NCBI RefSeq assembly: GCF_963678635.1
Contig: NC_087063.1
Coordinates: forward strand, 57,296,759 to 57,360,758
DNA from: Symsagittifera roscoffensis
Taxonomy: Eukaryota; Xenacoelomorpha; Acoela; Convolutidae
Length of the DNA stretch: 64,000 bases
Reading direction: 5' to 3'
Both the position numbers and the translations under genes were made by a program. Shown one piece after another: positions 33,042-44,563 of the stretch. Numbering within the stretch: position 1 is the first letter of the stretch; each line of letters begins with the position of its first letter. Below the pieces are notes generated by a model. It was not told the origin of the DNA and did no database searches. It worked only from the letters and a program-made list of their open reading frames with translations.

Positions 33042-33300
33042 ATGCCGTCACTGAATAGAAACGAAAGAGTTGCATGTCCTGAATGTGGCAGAAAATACAC
33101 ACGTGGAGATGCGGCCAGACATCGTAAGCACTGTGGCGTTTTAAAGTGTTCCAATTGTAACTTTTATACATAAAGCAGCGAGGAACTCACTATTCAAATC
33201 CAGAAGAAGCATTATTTTTGTCGAAATAAAGTTAAATATGGAAAGGCCGCTCAGCAGTCTCGAAACACGCTCGAAGAGAAACTAAAATTAATACGTTTTT
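33042..33300 (+). pseudogene. C2H2 zinc-finger gene relic, copy 2
   Basis: ATG at 33042 opens 43 codons with a complete first finger (CPECGRKYTRGDAARHRKHC, C-x2-C-x12-H-x3-H/C) and the CxxC of a second (CSNCNFYT), then TAA at 33171. The inverted copy has TAT at that place, and after the stop the frame continues with SSEELT and a further H-rich pair, so this is a premature stop. The first residues (MPSLNRNERVACPECGRKY) resemble in layout the start of the polymerase gene at 55370 (MPNS...CQQCGK). A nucleic-acid-binding role is inferred from the fingers only. Confidence 0.55.
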
Positions 33301-33479
33301 AATAAACACATAGGAGAAAGTACTTTGTAATCACAATTTTAACTGAATCTGAAAATTCTATACAATTGTGATAAATTTGAAAATTTCTAGTAAAAATTAT
33401 ACAGTTTTTTCATCACCATTCTTGATCTGTCGATTTTTTTTTCAAAGGATCTGATTGTTGTTAAAACCAGCAACAATCG

Positions 33480-33751
33480 AGTTCAAAATGTCGTGAAACT
33501 TTCAAAGGAAATCGATCCAAAAATATTTAATTTACAGTAAGAACTCCATTGGTTTCAAGCTTGCGATTAAATTTTGTTGCGATAATTTTGTAGTAAAAGT
33601 GAATAGTATACGCGAGTTCAAAATGTCGTCAAACTTTCAATGGAAATCGATCCAAAATTCTTTAATTTACAGTAAGAACTCCATTATTGGTTTCAAGCCT
33701 GCGATAAAATTTTGTTGCGATAAATTTGTAGTAAAAGTGAATAATTTACGC
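33480..33751. repeat. Two-unit direct tandem repeat (~136 bp unit)
   Basis: The block from GAGTTCAAAATGTCGT to AAAAGTGAATA..TACGC occurs twice back to back, with a small AT insertion in the second unit. No coding sense. Confidence 0.75.
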
Positions 33752-36340
33752 TAATTCATTTTTGCTTGAATTTTTGTTGGAATATTGTAAAAAAAAAATT
33801 GGACCTTTATTCAACATCGACAAATTGAAAGGTTTTGCCTAGTTACTATTTTGAAGTGTTCCTTGTTTAGTGCTTGTGAAAATGTTGATAGAGTAGTGCA
33901 ATTTTGTGCAAATATCGGGGTTGATTTGTTCAGAATTATGGTTTCCTATTGTTTTTCGACAATTTCAGAAAAGAAATTGTTTATTAAGAAGAAAAAATTA
34001 AAAAATATATATGTTTTTGCCGACTTGTGAAAACTTCAACTTGATAATAAACAACATTCTCAACCAAATGTTTACTTCAATATAGAAATTGATAGTCGAA
34101 ACAGCAACATACTGCTATCAAGTTGAAAAATCAATTGAAGATTTCTAGCAAAAGATTTTTCGATCTAATTCTGCTTTGGATCATTGAATATTCGATAAAA
34201 TGATACATTTTTCCTTCTAAAATTCAATTTTCAATTAAAATTTGGTTCATATTAAATAAAGTTGGAAGACAATTGGAAGATCAAGTATGAAGCAGAAACT
34301 TAAAAAATACTAAATTGAGATAGAAACTCAATATAATTCATTAGGAGTTTTGAGATAATTTTATTGAAATTTAGTTTATAAATTATATCTTGAGACAAAA
34401 TCCAACGATATAGAAAGACTTTTTGGAGAAAAGAATATGGAGCTTGCTGAAATCTTCTAAACAAACTGATACTTTGGCAGAATCAGCTTAAGGATCTCTT
34501 ATTGATATGATCTTAAACATGAAAAGTTCCAATTAGAAAAGGTTTTGTTCTGATTAGCTTCCATTTTTTTTCAATTAGAAAATACGTAGAACTATGAAAT
34601 TTTTTTTTCCTAAAAAATTGGGCAAAAGTTTTTAAATCTTACAATCTGCATCATGATTTCCTTTTCTAAATTAAATTCACTAAGAAGCGTTCTTTTAGAA
34701 GTTTTTGATGTTGCAGAAGTTAGGAACTAGACCCACTTGCGTATTTCTAATTCCGAAGGTTTTTAGATTAAAAAGCTGCTCTTAATTTGTTCTGAAAACT
34801 CAACGTAGAAATACAGCTTTCAATTCTCAATTTTACACGTACTTTTGAACGTTTTAACTAGCACCATTTTTTCTTTCTGCGACTTTTTTGAGAAAAACTT
34901 CTAAACAAATCAAGAAAAAAAAGCGATTTAATAACTATTTTGCATGAAAAGTGATAGTTATTGATCCCAAAAAGTGTACTTATGCCGAAACAGTTTATTG
35001 TTGTAACTGAACAAGATAAACTAAAGGAGAACATGTAAAAAATAAAAAGTAATCATCAGATGTTATCGGTTCTAATTTTATCTCTGCAAGCAAATTGTTC
35101 ATTCAATTGAAACCATTATCCTCCTAAATTCTCTAGTTCTTGCTAAACTTTATTGCAAAGTGAGCTCAATAGCGAAAACATGCAAAGAGCATGTATCATC
35201 TTAAAATATAGAAAAATTCTACGGAAAAATTGTGCAATAACGTTTTAGAAGCAACAGAGAGATCATTAATTTCGAAGAAAACTTTGTTGACTTTCATCCA
35301 ATCTAATATAATTTCAAGAAAAATTTAGCCCTTTTTCAGTCAATTTTAGCTGTAAAAAATTCATTTTTTAAAAATAATGATCCGAAACTTGTTGTTTTTA
35401 TCAACGTGAAAAACATCTCAAAACTGTAATTTTGGTCAAATTGGGGCTAACCATTGATAGAAAATGAGAAGGAGTTGGATCATAGAGTTTGTTCTTATTG
35501 TTCAACTGAAATGAGATTAATAGGTGAATTCTATTTGAATTGGAGAAAATCCAGTTAATTACCCAGATGAAAGGTTACAAATTTGGATATATTTGATGAA
35601 TTTTTACTTTCTCGAAAACTACGAATAAATACACTTTTTTCAATATTGATTCAGCTAAAATGAGCTTTATATGTTCGGAGCATTATATAAATCAATTTTT
35701 ACCTCAACGTAGGGTAAATTTTAAAGTTTTTCCTTATTTTGAGAGGAAATTGTGACAAAATCTATTTTGTTATTCAAAGTTTTGTATCCCTGCTTCAACA
35801 TGATGCCAATTGAAATACATTTTGAGCTTTACTTTAATTTATAAACAAAAACATATTTTTTTCAATTCGGTCAGAAGCATTAAAAAACTAGCCAAAATTT
35901 TGGAATTTCTGCAATTCTTTTCACAATTTGGAAAATTTTGCAATTTTTTCCAATAAATTTGATGTTTTTGCATTTTTATTCCCAAAAACGTTGAAATTTT
36001 TGCAAATTTTTTCCGAAAAATTTGACTCTATTTTTGAAGTTTCAGTAGGTTTCAGCATAGTTTCAGCTATATTGAATACTGTTTCAAAAAGTAAGATCGT
36101 CCAATAAAATAGTTATCAAGTCAAACTATATCAAATCTTATCGTGTTTTCAAATTTTTTGAAAAAAAAATTTTCAATTTTTTTGAGAAAACTTCCAAGTT
36201 TTCGCACACCTTACCATTGACTTACATTGAAACAAAAAAACTAGAGACTTTCATTACCCAATTCACCAAATACATAACGTGTTCGAGTTTTTGCGAAAAA
36301 ACTAGACATTTTCACACAAAATCCGAAAAATAAAATATCT
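33752..36340. other. AT-rich non-coding stretch
   Basis: About 2.6 kb at roughly 28% GC with no open frame of note on either strand. Runs of TTTTTCAATTT and TTGGAATTTTTGCAA-type sequence recur loosely near 35890-36020. No gene, RNA or element recognised. Confidence 0.5.
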
Positions 36341-36344
36341 TATT

Positions 36345-36690
36345 TCGTGCCCTTCTCTTACATTCACACTGAAACCTTAGCATTCCTTATCCTAATACCT
36401 TGGGAAACCTATTGCCTATCATAATGAGTTCATAATTCCCAAAATTGAATCCTTATAGATAGGGAAAACTATACACTATCCTTATACATGGGAAGTTCGG
36501 GCAACGAAAATTTTTCTGAAACTTACCATCTGAAACCTTACCATCTTAATGCATTAGGAAACCTATTCCCTATCATAATACATAGAAAATCTTTCCCTAT
36601 CTTAACACATAGCTTGGAGACCGGATGATCTATTCCCTATCATAATACATGGGGGTCTCCAACCAACCCCCCCCCCCCCCCACTCTCCCT
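36345..36690. repeat. Interspersed CCTATCATAATACATAG repeats and a poly-C run
   Basis: CTATTCCCTATCATAATACAT or close variants occur near 36405, 36552 and 36627, with shorter CTTTCCCTATCTTAACACATAG and ACACTATCCTTATACATGGG forms between. A poly-C run follows at 36667-36681. Confidence 0.6.
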
Positions 36691-36705
36691 CACTTTTCTG
36701 CAACT

Positions 36706-37892
36706 CAACTACACTAGGGCAAACGCTCGAACTTTTACGAAAAGTGGGACATAAATCCGACTTCTACCGTTAGTTTAACAAATGCTGAATTGGTCAAATA
36801 ATGACAGATCGCCGCAAGGGATTTGTCAAAAAAAGGTGATTGAGTTTACGTAGTATAGTAAAACTAGAGAAAACTTAAATTAATAAAATCCGTTGTGAAA
36901 AGTAAAAATTGATGAAACGCAATACGTAGCAACAGCACAAAACAGGAAATGAGATAACATTGAATAAAAATAGCAAAACTCTTCTCAAAATTTTAACATT
37001 TGTAAGTCCATTTTTTATAAGTTTTAAGGGATTATAATCAATTATAATGGATTATAATGATAAAAAATTATAGAATTTTAAAATATTTGCGATGGATTAT
37101 GATCGATCATATTTGAATTTTTATAGATACTGACTATAAAATGACCATATAGTCGATTATTTTCCATGGAACTCCCTTGCGGGTTAAACTTAAATATCAA
37201 ACCTCCATATTATTCTGAGTGAAAAAATGTACAAGTTGATATAAAAGATTTCTGATTTTTCAATCTTAATTGAAAGCTGTTCCATCTTTGCTGTTCAGGT
37301 TCAATCTGAATATCAAGTTGAGCCTGAGCTGCAAAAAAGCTCAGACCAATTTCACTCAATGCAAAGAAAAGTTCTGGCTTTTTTGTTTTTTTTTTGTTTT
37401 ACAATCCAAATAAAGATTCAAAGAATTCTAACATGATACTTAATGAAATTCCTGTTGGGTTCATCTTAGGTAGTTAAAATTTATTAGAAAAAATTACCCC
37501 ATACCATAGTCTTATCTGTCCTACTTGTTGTAATTCGACAAGTGTTGATCATTCATCGGTCGATAACCTCTGAGCGTGATTTCCGTGCTTACATAAAAAA
37601 GCCTAATGGCGTTTGTTATTAAGCAAGCCGTTTCAGATGGGTCGATTGCAAACATCGATATGCCAAACATCCGTTAAGTCAAACATCCGAATTTATGTAT
37701 AATTTGAGAAATCATATTTTTTAACCAAATTTTAAAAAGTTGTAATTCAATTATCCAAATTATTGTAACACGTTGGCGTGACTGCGGCGATCTGTCCTTA
37801 TTTGACTAATTCAGCATTTGTTAAACAAACCGTAGAAACGGAATTATGCACCACTTTTCAAAAAAGGTCGAACGTTTGCCCCAGCGTAGCTG
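36706..37892. mobile_element. Non-autonomous DNA element with ~110-bp terminal inverted repeats
   Basis: The left terminus (36706-36815, CAACTACACTAGGGCAAACG...) is the inverted, roughly 80% identical complement of the right terminus (37784-37892, whose complement starts CAGCTACGCTGGGGCAAACG). The 970-bp interior has no transposase-like frame. No target duplication could be recognised at these boundaries, so the superfamily is open. Confidence 0.65.
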
Positions 37893-37940
37893 TTCTTCGG
37901 ATGTTTGGAAAACAATTTTTTTTTCGGATGTTTGACCAGT
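37655..37940. repeat. CAAACATCCG inverted motif pairs
   Basis: CCAAACATCCG and TCAAACATCCGAA at 37661-37692 face TTCGGATGTTTGG and TTCGGATGTTTGACC at 37897-37936. The inverted pairs straddle the right terminus of the element above and may mark a second, overlapping insertion. Confidence 0.45.
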
Positions 37941-39305
37941 ACAGAGATCATCTCAATTTCAATTGCAGCCTTCAAAATACCTGTAACTAGTGGCGAGATA
38001 AATCACAAATTATTTAAATTCCAATGTGAAGAGGGACGCTCTCAAAAAAAAAGAAAAACAGGAATCCTTGCAGCATCTGCAAACCGAGCAAAGAAAAAGG
38101 AAACTTGTGCTCATTTGGTCTCACCTTAAGTAGTAGAGTTTCAAAAAATTGATCTATAGGTTTGGAAAAAAGCCCAACAGATAAAGAACATCCACCAAAA
38201 CCTATATAGTATTCACTACGTTCATGACTCCTGATAAATTTTTTCTTTGAATTCGCTAAAAAAGTGTTTCGGGATTAGAAAAAAAATTCCTGATTAATAT
38301 ACAAGGAATATTTTTGGGTAGGTGTCCGGCATTAGCAAGAAGAATTTTCCTCGTTATTTTTCGCGGGATTCCGGCATATTTCTTCCATTTTTTCCGGGAG
38401 TAGCACGTAATCCCTGAAGTGTTAAAATCTTGTCTAAATTATCCGGGAAGTCCAAGAACTCTTGCTTTTCTGGCAAGATTAGTATATGTTGTTGCTTTGC
38501 TTTTGATATAAGTTCCGTTTTAAGCAGAATTATTTTTTATTAAAGGATAAAGGAAAGTCGGAAAGGTTTTGCCCCGTTAGCAGTCTGAAGAAGCAACTAC
38601 TCCTGACATATTTTTTCTGCAATACTTTTTCGGCCATATTTTTGACACAAGAACTTCAGCAAAATTCAGAAATATAATCTGTCATCATTATCGTTGTCTA
38701 AGCATTAAAAAATACATCAGCCCCTGAATGGAATGATATGCAATTATTAAGACAGCATTGCCGTCGCTGAGAAGGTTATCTTTTTCCCTGTAGTCAGTGG
38801 GCTCCTCAGGCGAAAATACTACGGTGGATTAAAAGCCAATTGCAGGCCATTGGCTACAAATAATTCCCAGGAAGCTTTTTATGACAAATATTTTTTGTTT
38901 TCAAGTCCATCACCAGTTTAACAAAACCATTGTTTTTGGAGACAACCTATATTGAAAAACTAAATTTATTGAACATTTATTTGAAACCAAAATTTCACTG
39001 ACCTTTTAATTCGTACGATTGCATTTCTCTTGCACCTTTGAAGATGGCATATCATATTTGATAATCACATCTAATACAGCCAAATTAACGGATATACTTC
39101 ATAAGGATGAAAAACAATTCTAGGAAAAATTCGGATATTTTATCCTATCGTTCCGCTTAACCCTAACGCACCATCAGCTTACAAAAATTACCATAAAGGG
39201 AAATTACGTGAAAAAACAGCCGAGCTTGGGTTTTTTCTCCATTGAAGTGGCAGTTCCTCTTAAGCCACGAAGTTGAATCCAGCACAGTTATATTTCAAAT
39301 AAGCT
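37941..39305. other. Intergenic, no gene seen
   Basis: The short frame 37905-38129 is basic and repetitive and shows no domain. The rest is AT-rich with GGGATT/CCGGGA fragments around 38265-38460. Presumed 5' flank of the GPCR gene. Confidence 0.4.
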
Positions 39306-39711
39306 ATGAACTCTAGTTATAATAGCAGCGATTTGCCCTTTGATTCTGGCTGCTTACCATTCTTCCCTGAATTCTCAATAGTTGCTAGCCCCATCCACCT
39401 GGCCGCATTAAGCCAGGCTGACCTCGATTATATGATATCAACATGTGAAAATGTGATCACGATAATAAAGTGGTTCAAAGTTTGCCTGCATCCAATTATG
39501 GTGACTATCCTGATCTTTGGTTCCATTTTTAACACTCTGATTCTCGCCGTTTTGACGCTTAGTTGTCCCAAAACAGCAGCCGACATCTATTTGATCAGCA
39601 TAACTGTAGGTGATGTCACCATTTGTGCTTCATCAGCTGTCAACATGCTGCTGCCGCCTGGCTTCGGGGGCGTTCCGGTTGCCGCAGCTGCAGAAGTCTT
39701 AGCCAATTTGG
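39306..39711 (+). CDS. Rhodopsin-class (class A) GPCR, first exon (N-terminus, TM1, TM2)
   Basis: ATG at 39306 opens an extracellular N-terminus with NSS glycosylation sites (residues 2-4 and 6-8). TM1 spans about residues 61-86 and contains FGSIFNTLIL, with Asn76 at the class A 1.50 position. TM2 spans about 92-116 with SITVGDVT, Asp103 being 2.50. A strong donor (TTTGG/GTAAAA) ends the exon at 39711 in phase 1; beyond it the frame closes with TAATAC. The hydrophobic pattern and the two key residues support a class A receptor, probably for a peptide ligand given the C-terminal exon at 62989. Exons for TM3-TM5 were not found, so the gene is either split over long introns, partly in the gap, or broken. 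Confidence 0.6.
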
Positions 39712-40369
39712 GTAAAAATTCCACTAATACTTAATACTTTTTGGGGCCAGTTCAATATGGCCACCTGATATATAAAAGAAATTAGATCAATTTTCGACAA
39801 CAAAAATCATTTTAAACACTACCGCTTAGGTTGGTCCAAATCTTGACGTGCTGGGATCTAAAATTTTAGTTTTTAACAACAATTTTCAGCTGAGAATTTT
39901 GAATAAGAAACTTTTTATCTCAATGGTGATGATCTTATCTTCAGAAAAAACTTTTATCCTTGTTTATTCGTTCGACAAAATACTTTTTCTGAGCTCTCCT
40001 GAAACTCCCATAACCCCGTTCAGGCAATTTTTTTTTAACTAATTTGTAAAATGTGGACGCGCTTTGTTCAAGCTGAGCCATTGCAACAAGTGGACGATGC
40101 AACACAATTTGATTTTTTTCTAATTTCTAGAAGGCTAATTTACCACACGAGTGGAGTAAAATGAAAGTAACTGTTTCAAGGGTCCAAAATGCATTGCTTA
40201 GTATACATTATTTAAGCTGATTTCACTAATAAATTCAGGAAAATCATATCATGCGCCCCAGATTGGAAGAAAAACATAAGCAATCAAAACTTCCATATTT
40301 TTTAAAGATATCTCTGATCCTACTTTTATATTCTGCCATTCATACAGTAGCCTCCGGCTACTTTTGGTT

Positions 40370-40704
40370 CAAGTGCGGATCTAAAAATTTCTCCTACATC
40401 CAAAAAAACCTTTTGAGTTTTTTGTCGACCTTTTTGTAGGTCGACCAAATTGATTTTCTGGGTCTCCCAAAACATTAAATAGGCCGTGTTTCGGCCATAT
40501 TTTTGGCTCGGAGGCAAAGTTTTGAAATAACAGGCCAAAAAAGGCGCGCACTCCCCCTCAAAATTCCAAAGGCGCCTTTAAAAGACTTTAAGGGTTAGCC
40601 TCCAAAAATGGAGGTCATAAAATAGTACCAGAGGGGAGAACTTTTGGATAGTCAGGGGGACGAATCCCTGATGTAGGAAATCGCCCCCCTTAAATTTGCT
40701 ACTG
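40370..40704 (-). mobile_element. hAT-type MITE, copy 1 (inverted)
   Basis: 335 bp with ends CAAGTGCGGATCTAAA and, complemented, CAGTAGCAAATTTAAGG. Flanked by a perfect 8-bp target duplication TTTTGGTT (40362-40369 and 40705-40712). Interior shares GTCGACCTTTTT..AGGTCGACC and GGCGCGCACTCCCCCTCAAAA with copy 2 in reverse orientation. 8-bp duplications and C-A-G ends indicate the hAT superfamily. Confidence 0.85.
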
Positions 40705-40939
40705 TTTTGGTTATATCAGACTTTTTTGCGATTCGGTTCAAAATCTAATAATGGCTTTGAGTTGACAGATTTCAACTCTCATATTTTTATCTTTGACAGA
40801 AAAACTCAACGTCATTTGCAGTCAAGGTTTTTGAGATTTCAAGAAGAAGTGGGCAATAAAAAAAGAAAAGCGGCTTTTTCAATGCCGTTTTTTTCAATGC
40901 TCGGCGGAGTTTCTGAGGATCCTTGGCCGTAAGACAATA

Positions 40940-41362
40940 CAGGGGAGGATTTAGAAGGGGGAACGGACCCTTCTTCCTTCAGGGATTCGACCCCCTGCCG
41001 ACCCAAAGGGTCCCCCTTTTGGTACTTTTTAAGAAACCCATTTTAGGCCAACCGACCCTAAAATTTTTCTAAAGACGCCTTCGGCGCCAAAATGAACTAA
41101 TTTTGAGGGAGGAGCACGCGCCGAAAAAACGTGATTTTTTGGTCAAAATTTTCCAAAAAGTGCCCAAAAACGCCTTTAAAATTTATGCCTGCGGCGCAGA
41201 AGTTTTGCCTGCGGCTAAAACAGGAACTAAACAGTGCTTAGGGAGAGATCGAAAAATAAATTCGGTTGACCTAAAAAAAAAGGTCGACAAATTTTTCAGA
41301 AATTTTCGAAAACTTTATGAAAATCCGCATCCTCCCTCGAGAAAATCTTAGATCCGCCCCTG
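40940..41362 (+). mobile_element. hAT-type MITE, copy 2
   Basis: 423 bp beginning CAGGGGAGGATTTAG and ending CTTAGATCCGCCCCTG, with a perfect 8-bp target duplication AGACAATA (40932-40939 and 41363-41370). No transposase frame; the 82-codon frame inside is incidental. Confidence 0.9.
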
Positions 41363-41370
41363 AGACAATA

Positions 41371-42061
41371 GCTAAATTTTGACCATGATCACTGCTAAGT
41401 TAAACTTCTTTTATTTTAATCACGCTAATTTGTTTTTATGAAAAAATATTGCAACTTCCTAATTCAAAAAAATACGTAATGGAAATTATTTTTTGCAAAC
41501 TGGGGCCATATCAAAAACTCGAAAAAAAATTATTGAACTTTTTTTCAAGTCTTTAGTAATAATCACTAATTGAGCTCAATTTTTCTCTAAATTTATAAAC
41601 TTTTTCATGATTTTAAGATATTTTAAGTAAAAGAAAAACACTTTTATGGACAAAACTTTAATTGTTAAACAACGGGTTTTCTTCATTAACAATTTGGAAA
41701 ATTTGAGCCAAAGATGACTAACATGACTAATTAGCTTGCCTCATTTTAATTTTAATTAGTTTTTTAACGCGGAATAATTCGCTACGCTTAAAAAGAGTGT
41801 TTTACGTCATCATATATACAAACTCAAAGCTCCCATAAACTACCCGCATTTAAACAAAGAGAAAAAACATTTATAGTGATTTTGTGGTCTAAAAAGTTTT
41901 CAAAAAAATCGACTCCCATGTTGACATTAAGCAAGTAATTTAATTGAAAATGGATTAAGGTTTGCACGTTAATTTTGTTTTGCGTCGTGAAAAAAGTTGT
42001 AGCGAATTCTGCATTTATCTCATGAGTAATGCAGAAGCTTTGCAAAACGATCTGATTGTAG
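41371..42061. other. AT-rich stretch, no gene seen
   Basis: No recognised domain in any frame. A 168-codon minus frame (41824-42330) is open partly because it runs through the foldback element below, and its peptide is repetitive there. Confidence 0.4.
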
Positions 42062-42308
42062 GGCGAAAATTCGTAACAGGCGACAATTCGTAACCGGCGA
42101 CAATTCGTAACAGGCGACAATTGGAAACAGTCGACAATTCGTAATAAGCGACAATTTGTAGCAAGGAATTGGCATGTAGGTTGCGCTTGCTCCACTGTGC
42201 TTATGCCCGGCACGTGAGGAATATTGCGCTTGAATAAGTGTTCCCCACTTAACCTATTTTTACAAATTGTCGCTTGTTTCGAATCGCTGCCTGTTACGAA
42301 TTTTCGCC
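42062..42308. mobile_element. Foldback/MITE-like element with subterminal repeats
   Basis: 247 bp. The left end GGCGAAAATTCGTAACAGGC is mirrored by GCCTGTTACGAATTTTCGCC at the right end (42289-42308). The left arm holds about five direct copies of a ~18-bp unit GACAATTCGTAACAGGC; the right arm has inverted ACAAATTGTCGC. No coding capacity or clear target duplication. Confidence 0.7.
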
Positions 42309-42438
42309 TCACGTATTTTGACAATGACAATTAAACTCAATTCGATCAAGTATCCATATGGTTTAGCATGCTCACAAAAAGGCGTTTGATTGCATTTATG
42401 TTTTACCCTTTTAGCTATAAACGCAACGTGCTACTGAG

Positions 42439-42501
42439 ATCTAATTACGTGCTCGACAGATCTGATCACGTGTTTGCCAGGTCTAATCACGTGTCTGCCA
42501 G
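42439..42501. repeat. Three tandem 21-bp units containing (A)TCACGTG
   Basis: ATCTAATTACGTGCTCGACAG, with near copies at 42460 and 42481, each exactly 21 bp, followed by a partial unit with the palindrome TCTAGA. Two of three units contain CACGTG, a canonical E-box. Confidence 0.75.
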
Positions 42502-42599
42502 ATCTGGTCTAGATCTGCAGCTGTTCATATAATTTCACTCCTGTGCACTCCTGTCACAGTTGCAATCAGAACTGATCTAGAATCAGAAATGTAATTTAA

Positions 42600-44203
42600 T
42601 TGATCAGGTCTGGAAATTTAAAAGAACTTCAGTACGGGATGTAACTTCAGCGCGGGTTGTTTAGATCATGGCCAAAGCTTAAGAATAAACCTTTTATTTA
42701 AAAATCTCAGATTGTCAGGGAACTAAACTAAGGTGACTAAACAAATGACCAGTGTCAGGTTTTGTGGTACAAATAACTATTTTAAAATATTGTACGTTGA
42801 CTTCATTTTCGCTGTCAGTAAATGAACTCATCCCAAAGCAAAATTTGAAATACAGAAACTGCACTGGAGTAATTTGGATAATCATGGACTATATTAGATT
42901 TTCAATATCAGTTTCTGAATAATTACAAAAAATTGATTATATTGTATCAACAACCGATTATGGTTTCAAGGAATAATCAATTTGAATCGATTCGAAATTG
43001 ACTTTGAAGATTACGTTCTTCGGAACCATAAAATTCATAACTGTCAAATTTTGGTTGAAAAATGTTTCATAAAAAGCTTTTTGCTTAGAAAAAATTTTAA
43101 TATTTTGGTCAATTCTAATTCATGTTTTGGCTGTCATTTTTGTGTTATATTTTCCAATTGTTTTTTTTCTACAAACACATGTTTTGTTGGATGCTTTTTT
43201 TCGCCTTACCGACATCGTGAATATCGACAGTTTTTTGTCTATTTTTTTGTTTTCCTTAAGTTACAAGTTCAAAACAGTGTGACCAGTAACTATTGATTTT
43301 GTAAACATTTAATATCAGGACAACCGATGTTACAAAATGAAATCGGGTGACGCTGGAATAAAAAACATATAAACACAAAATTTCAACAAAACTGTTTGTA
43401 GTAGGGCAAAGATCTGAATGTTTTGACTGCATTTTGAGATTTAAAGAATAAGATTTTACAATAATTTAAAAAAAAACAATTATGAATTTTTTAGAAAGCC
43501 ATTCTACCACACCCATCTTTACGTTCAAAATGATATAGCAAACTATAAATACACCAAAAAACTTGCCTTAATTCATTTTGGAACATACTATAATACGGAT
43601 TAAAGTTCCGGTCATGCATTAAAAGCATGAAATATATTGCAGATTAAAAATTCCCAATTGGCCACATTTGCAGTGTGTAAACCCCCATAAATAAACAAAA
43701 AAAAAACAGATGTGAAATATCTTTTCAAATTTGAGCCAAGGATAGCATTATCATACATAAGGATGATAAAAAAATCTGTCAAAAAAAACTTAAAGTCCAA
43801 ACTTGTCTGGAGAAAAAGATACCACCACAGACACAAATTTTGAGTCGTTTTCTTCGAAAGTCGGATCAACAAGCATTTTTTTAGTCTTTGAAACTTAAGG
43901 CATAATGATTTAGCCGGTATAGCAACTTTCGCAATTTTTTACTAATTTTTCCTCATTTTGTTGCTGGATTACACAGTTAAACTCAGTGATTGGTTGCTGA
44001 ACTCAAGAAACCTAATTAATTTGTGCTGCAGAAAAGTTGGCCATTTAAGAAAACACCTTCTCGCCCAGATGGACCAATTGATTTTGATTGGACTGAATTT
44101 TGAAACTTAGAACCAAGTCAACAACCTACCCCCTGAAATGTCAATTTGGTCTCTACTTTTTAACACCGTTTTTTAACAGTTCTTCTAACTCTTTCTTACT
44201 TTT
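42600..44203. other. AT-rich stretch, no gene seen
   Basis: The 104-codon frame at 42982-43296 is Phe/Cys-rich and lacks any domain; the minus frame at 43612-43872 likewise. Treated as non-coding. Confidence 0.4.
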
Positions 44204-44211
44204 ATTTTGAC

Positions 44212-44555
44212 CAGAAGGAGGATTTAGGGGGTGGGCGGGGTTGGAGGGGGCGGACGTTTTCTGTTCTCTTTCTCAGGGATTCGACCCACTGCCGAGACAA
44301 AGTTTTCCTTTTTGGTACTACTTTACGACATTCAATTTTGGCTGGCGAACACTAAATTGTTTCCAATATATACTGAATTCGAGTGGAACGCGTTTTTCGG
44401 CTTGTTTTTTTTTGGTTGTCAAAATTTTGCACGCGGCGCAAAACATGTGGTCAAATTGGGTCTGTGTAAGGATTTGGAATAGCTGAAAAATCAATTCAAG
44501 ACAAATTTTTCGTTTTTTTTTAAATCGGCCCCCTTAAGAAAATTTTGGATCCCTG
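44212..44555 (+). mobile_element. hAT-type MITE, copy 3
   Basis: 344 bp from CAGAAGGAGGATTTAGGGGG to TTTTGGATCCCTG. Interior shares CTCAGGGATTCGACCCACTGCCGA with copy 2. Flanks ATTTTGAC (44204-44211) and ACTTTGAC (44556-44563) are a 7-of-8 target duplication, indicating an older insertion. Confidence 0.8.
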
Positions 44556-44563
44556 ACTTTGAC

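Noticed and set aside
39848-40439. Short frames after the first GPCR exon as candidate TM3
   Set aside because: No Cys3.25, DRY or other class A landmarks; the second one runs into a MITE.
42439-42501. Possible CRISPR-like array
   Set aside because: Units are contiguous 21-mers without spacers, in a eukaryotic context.
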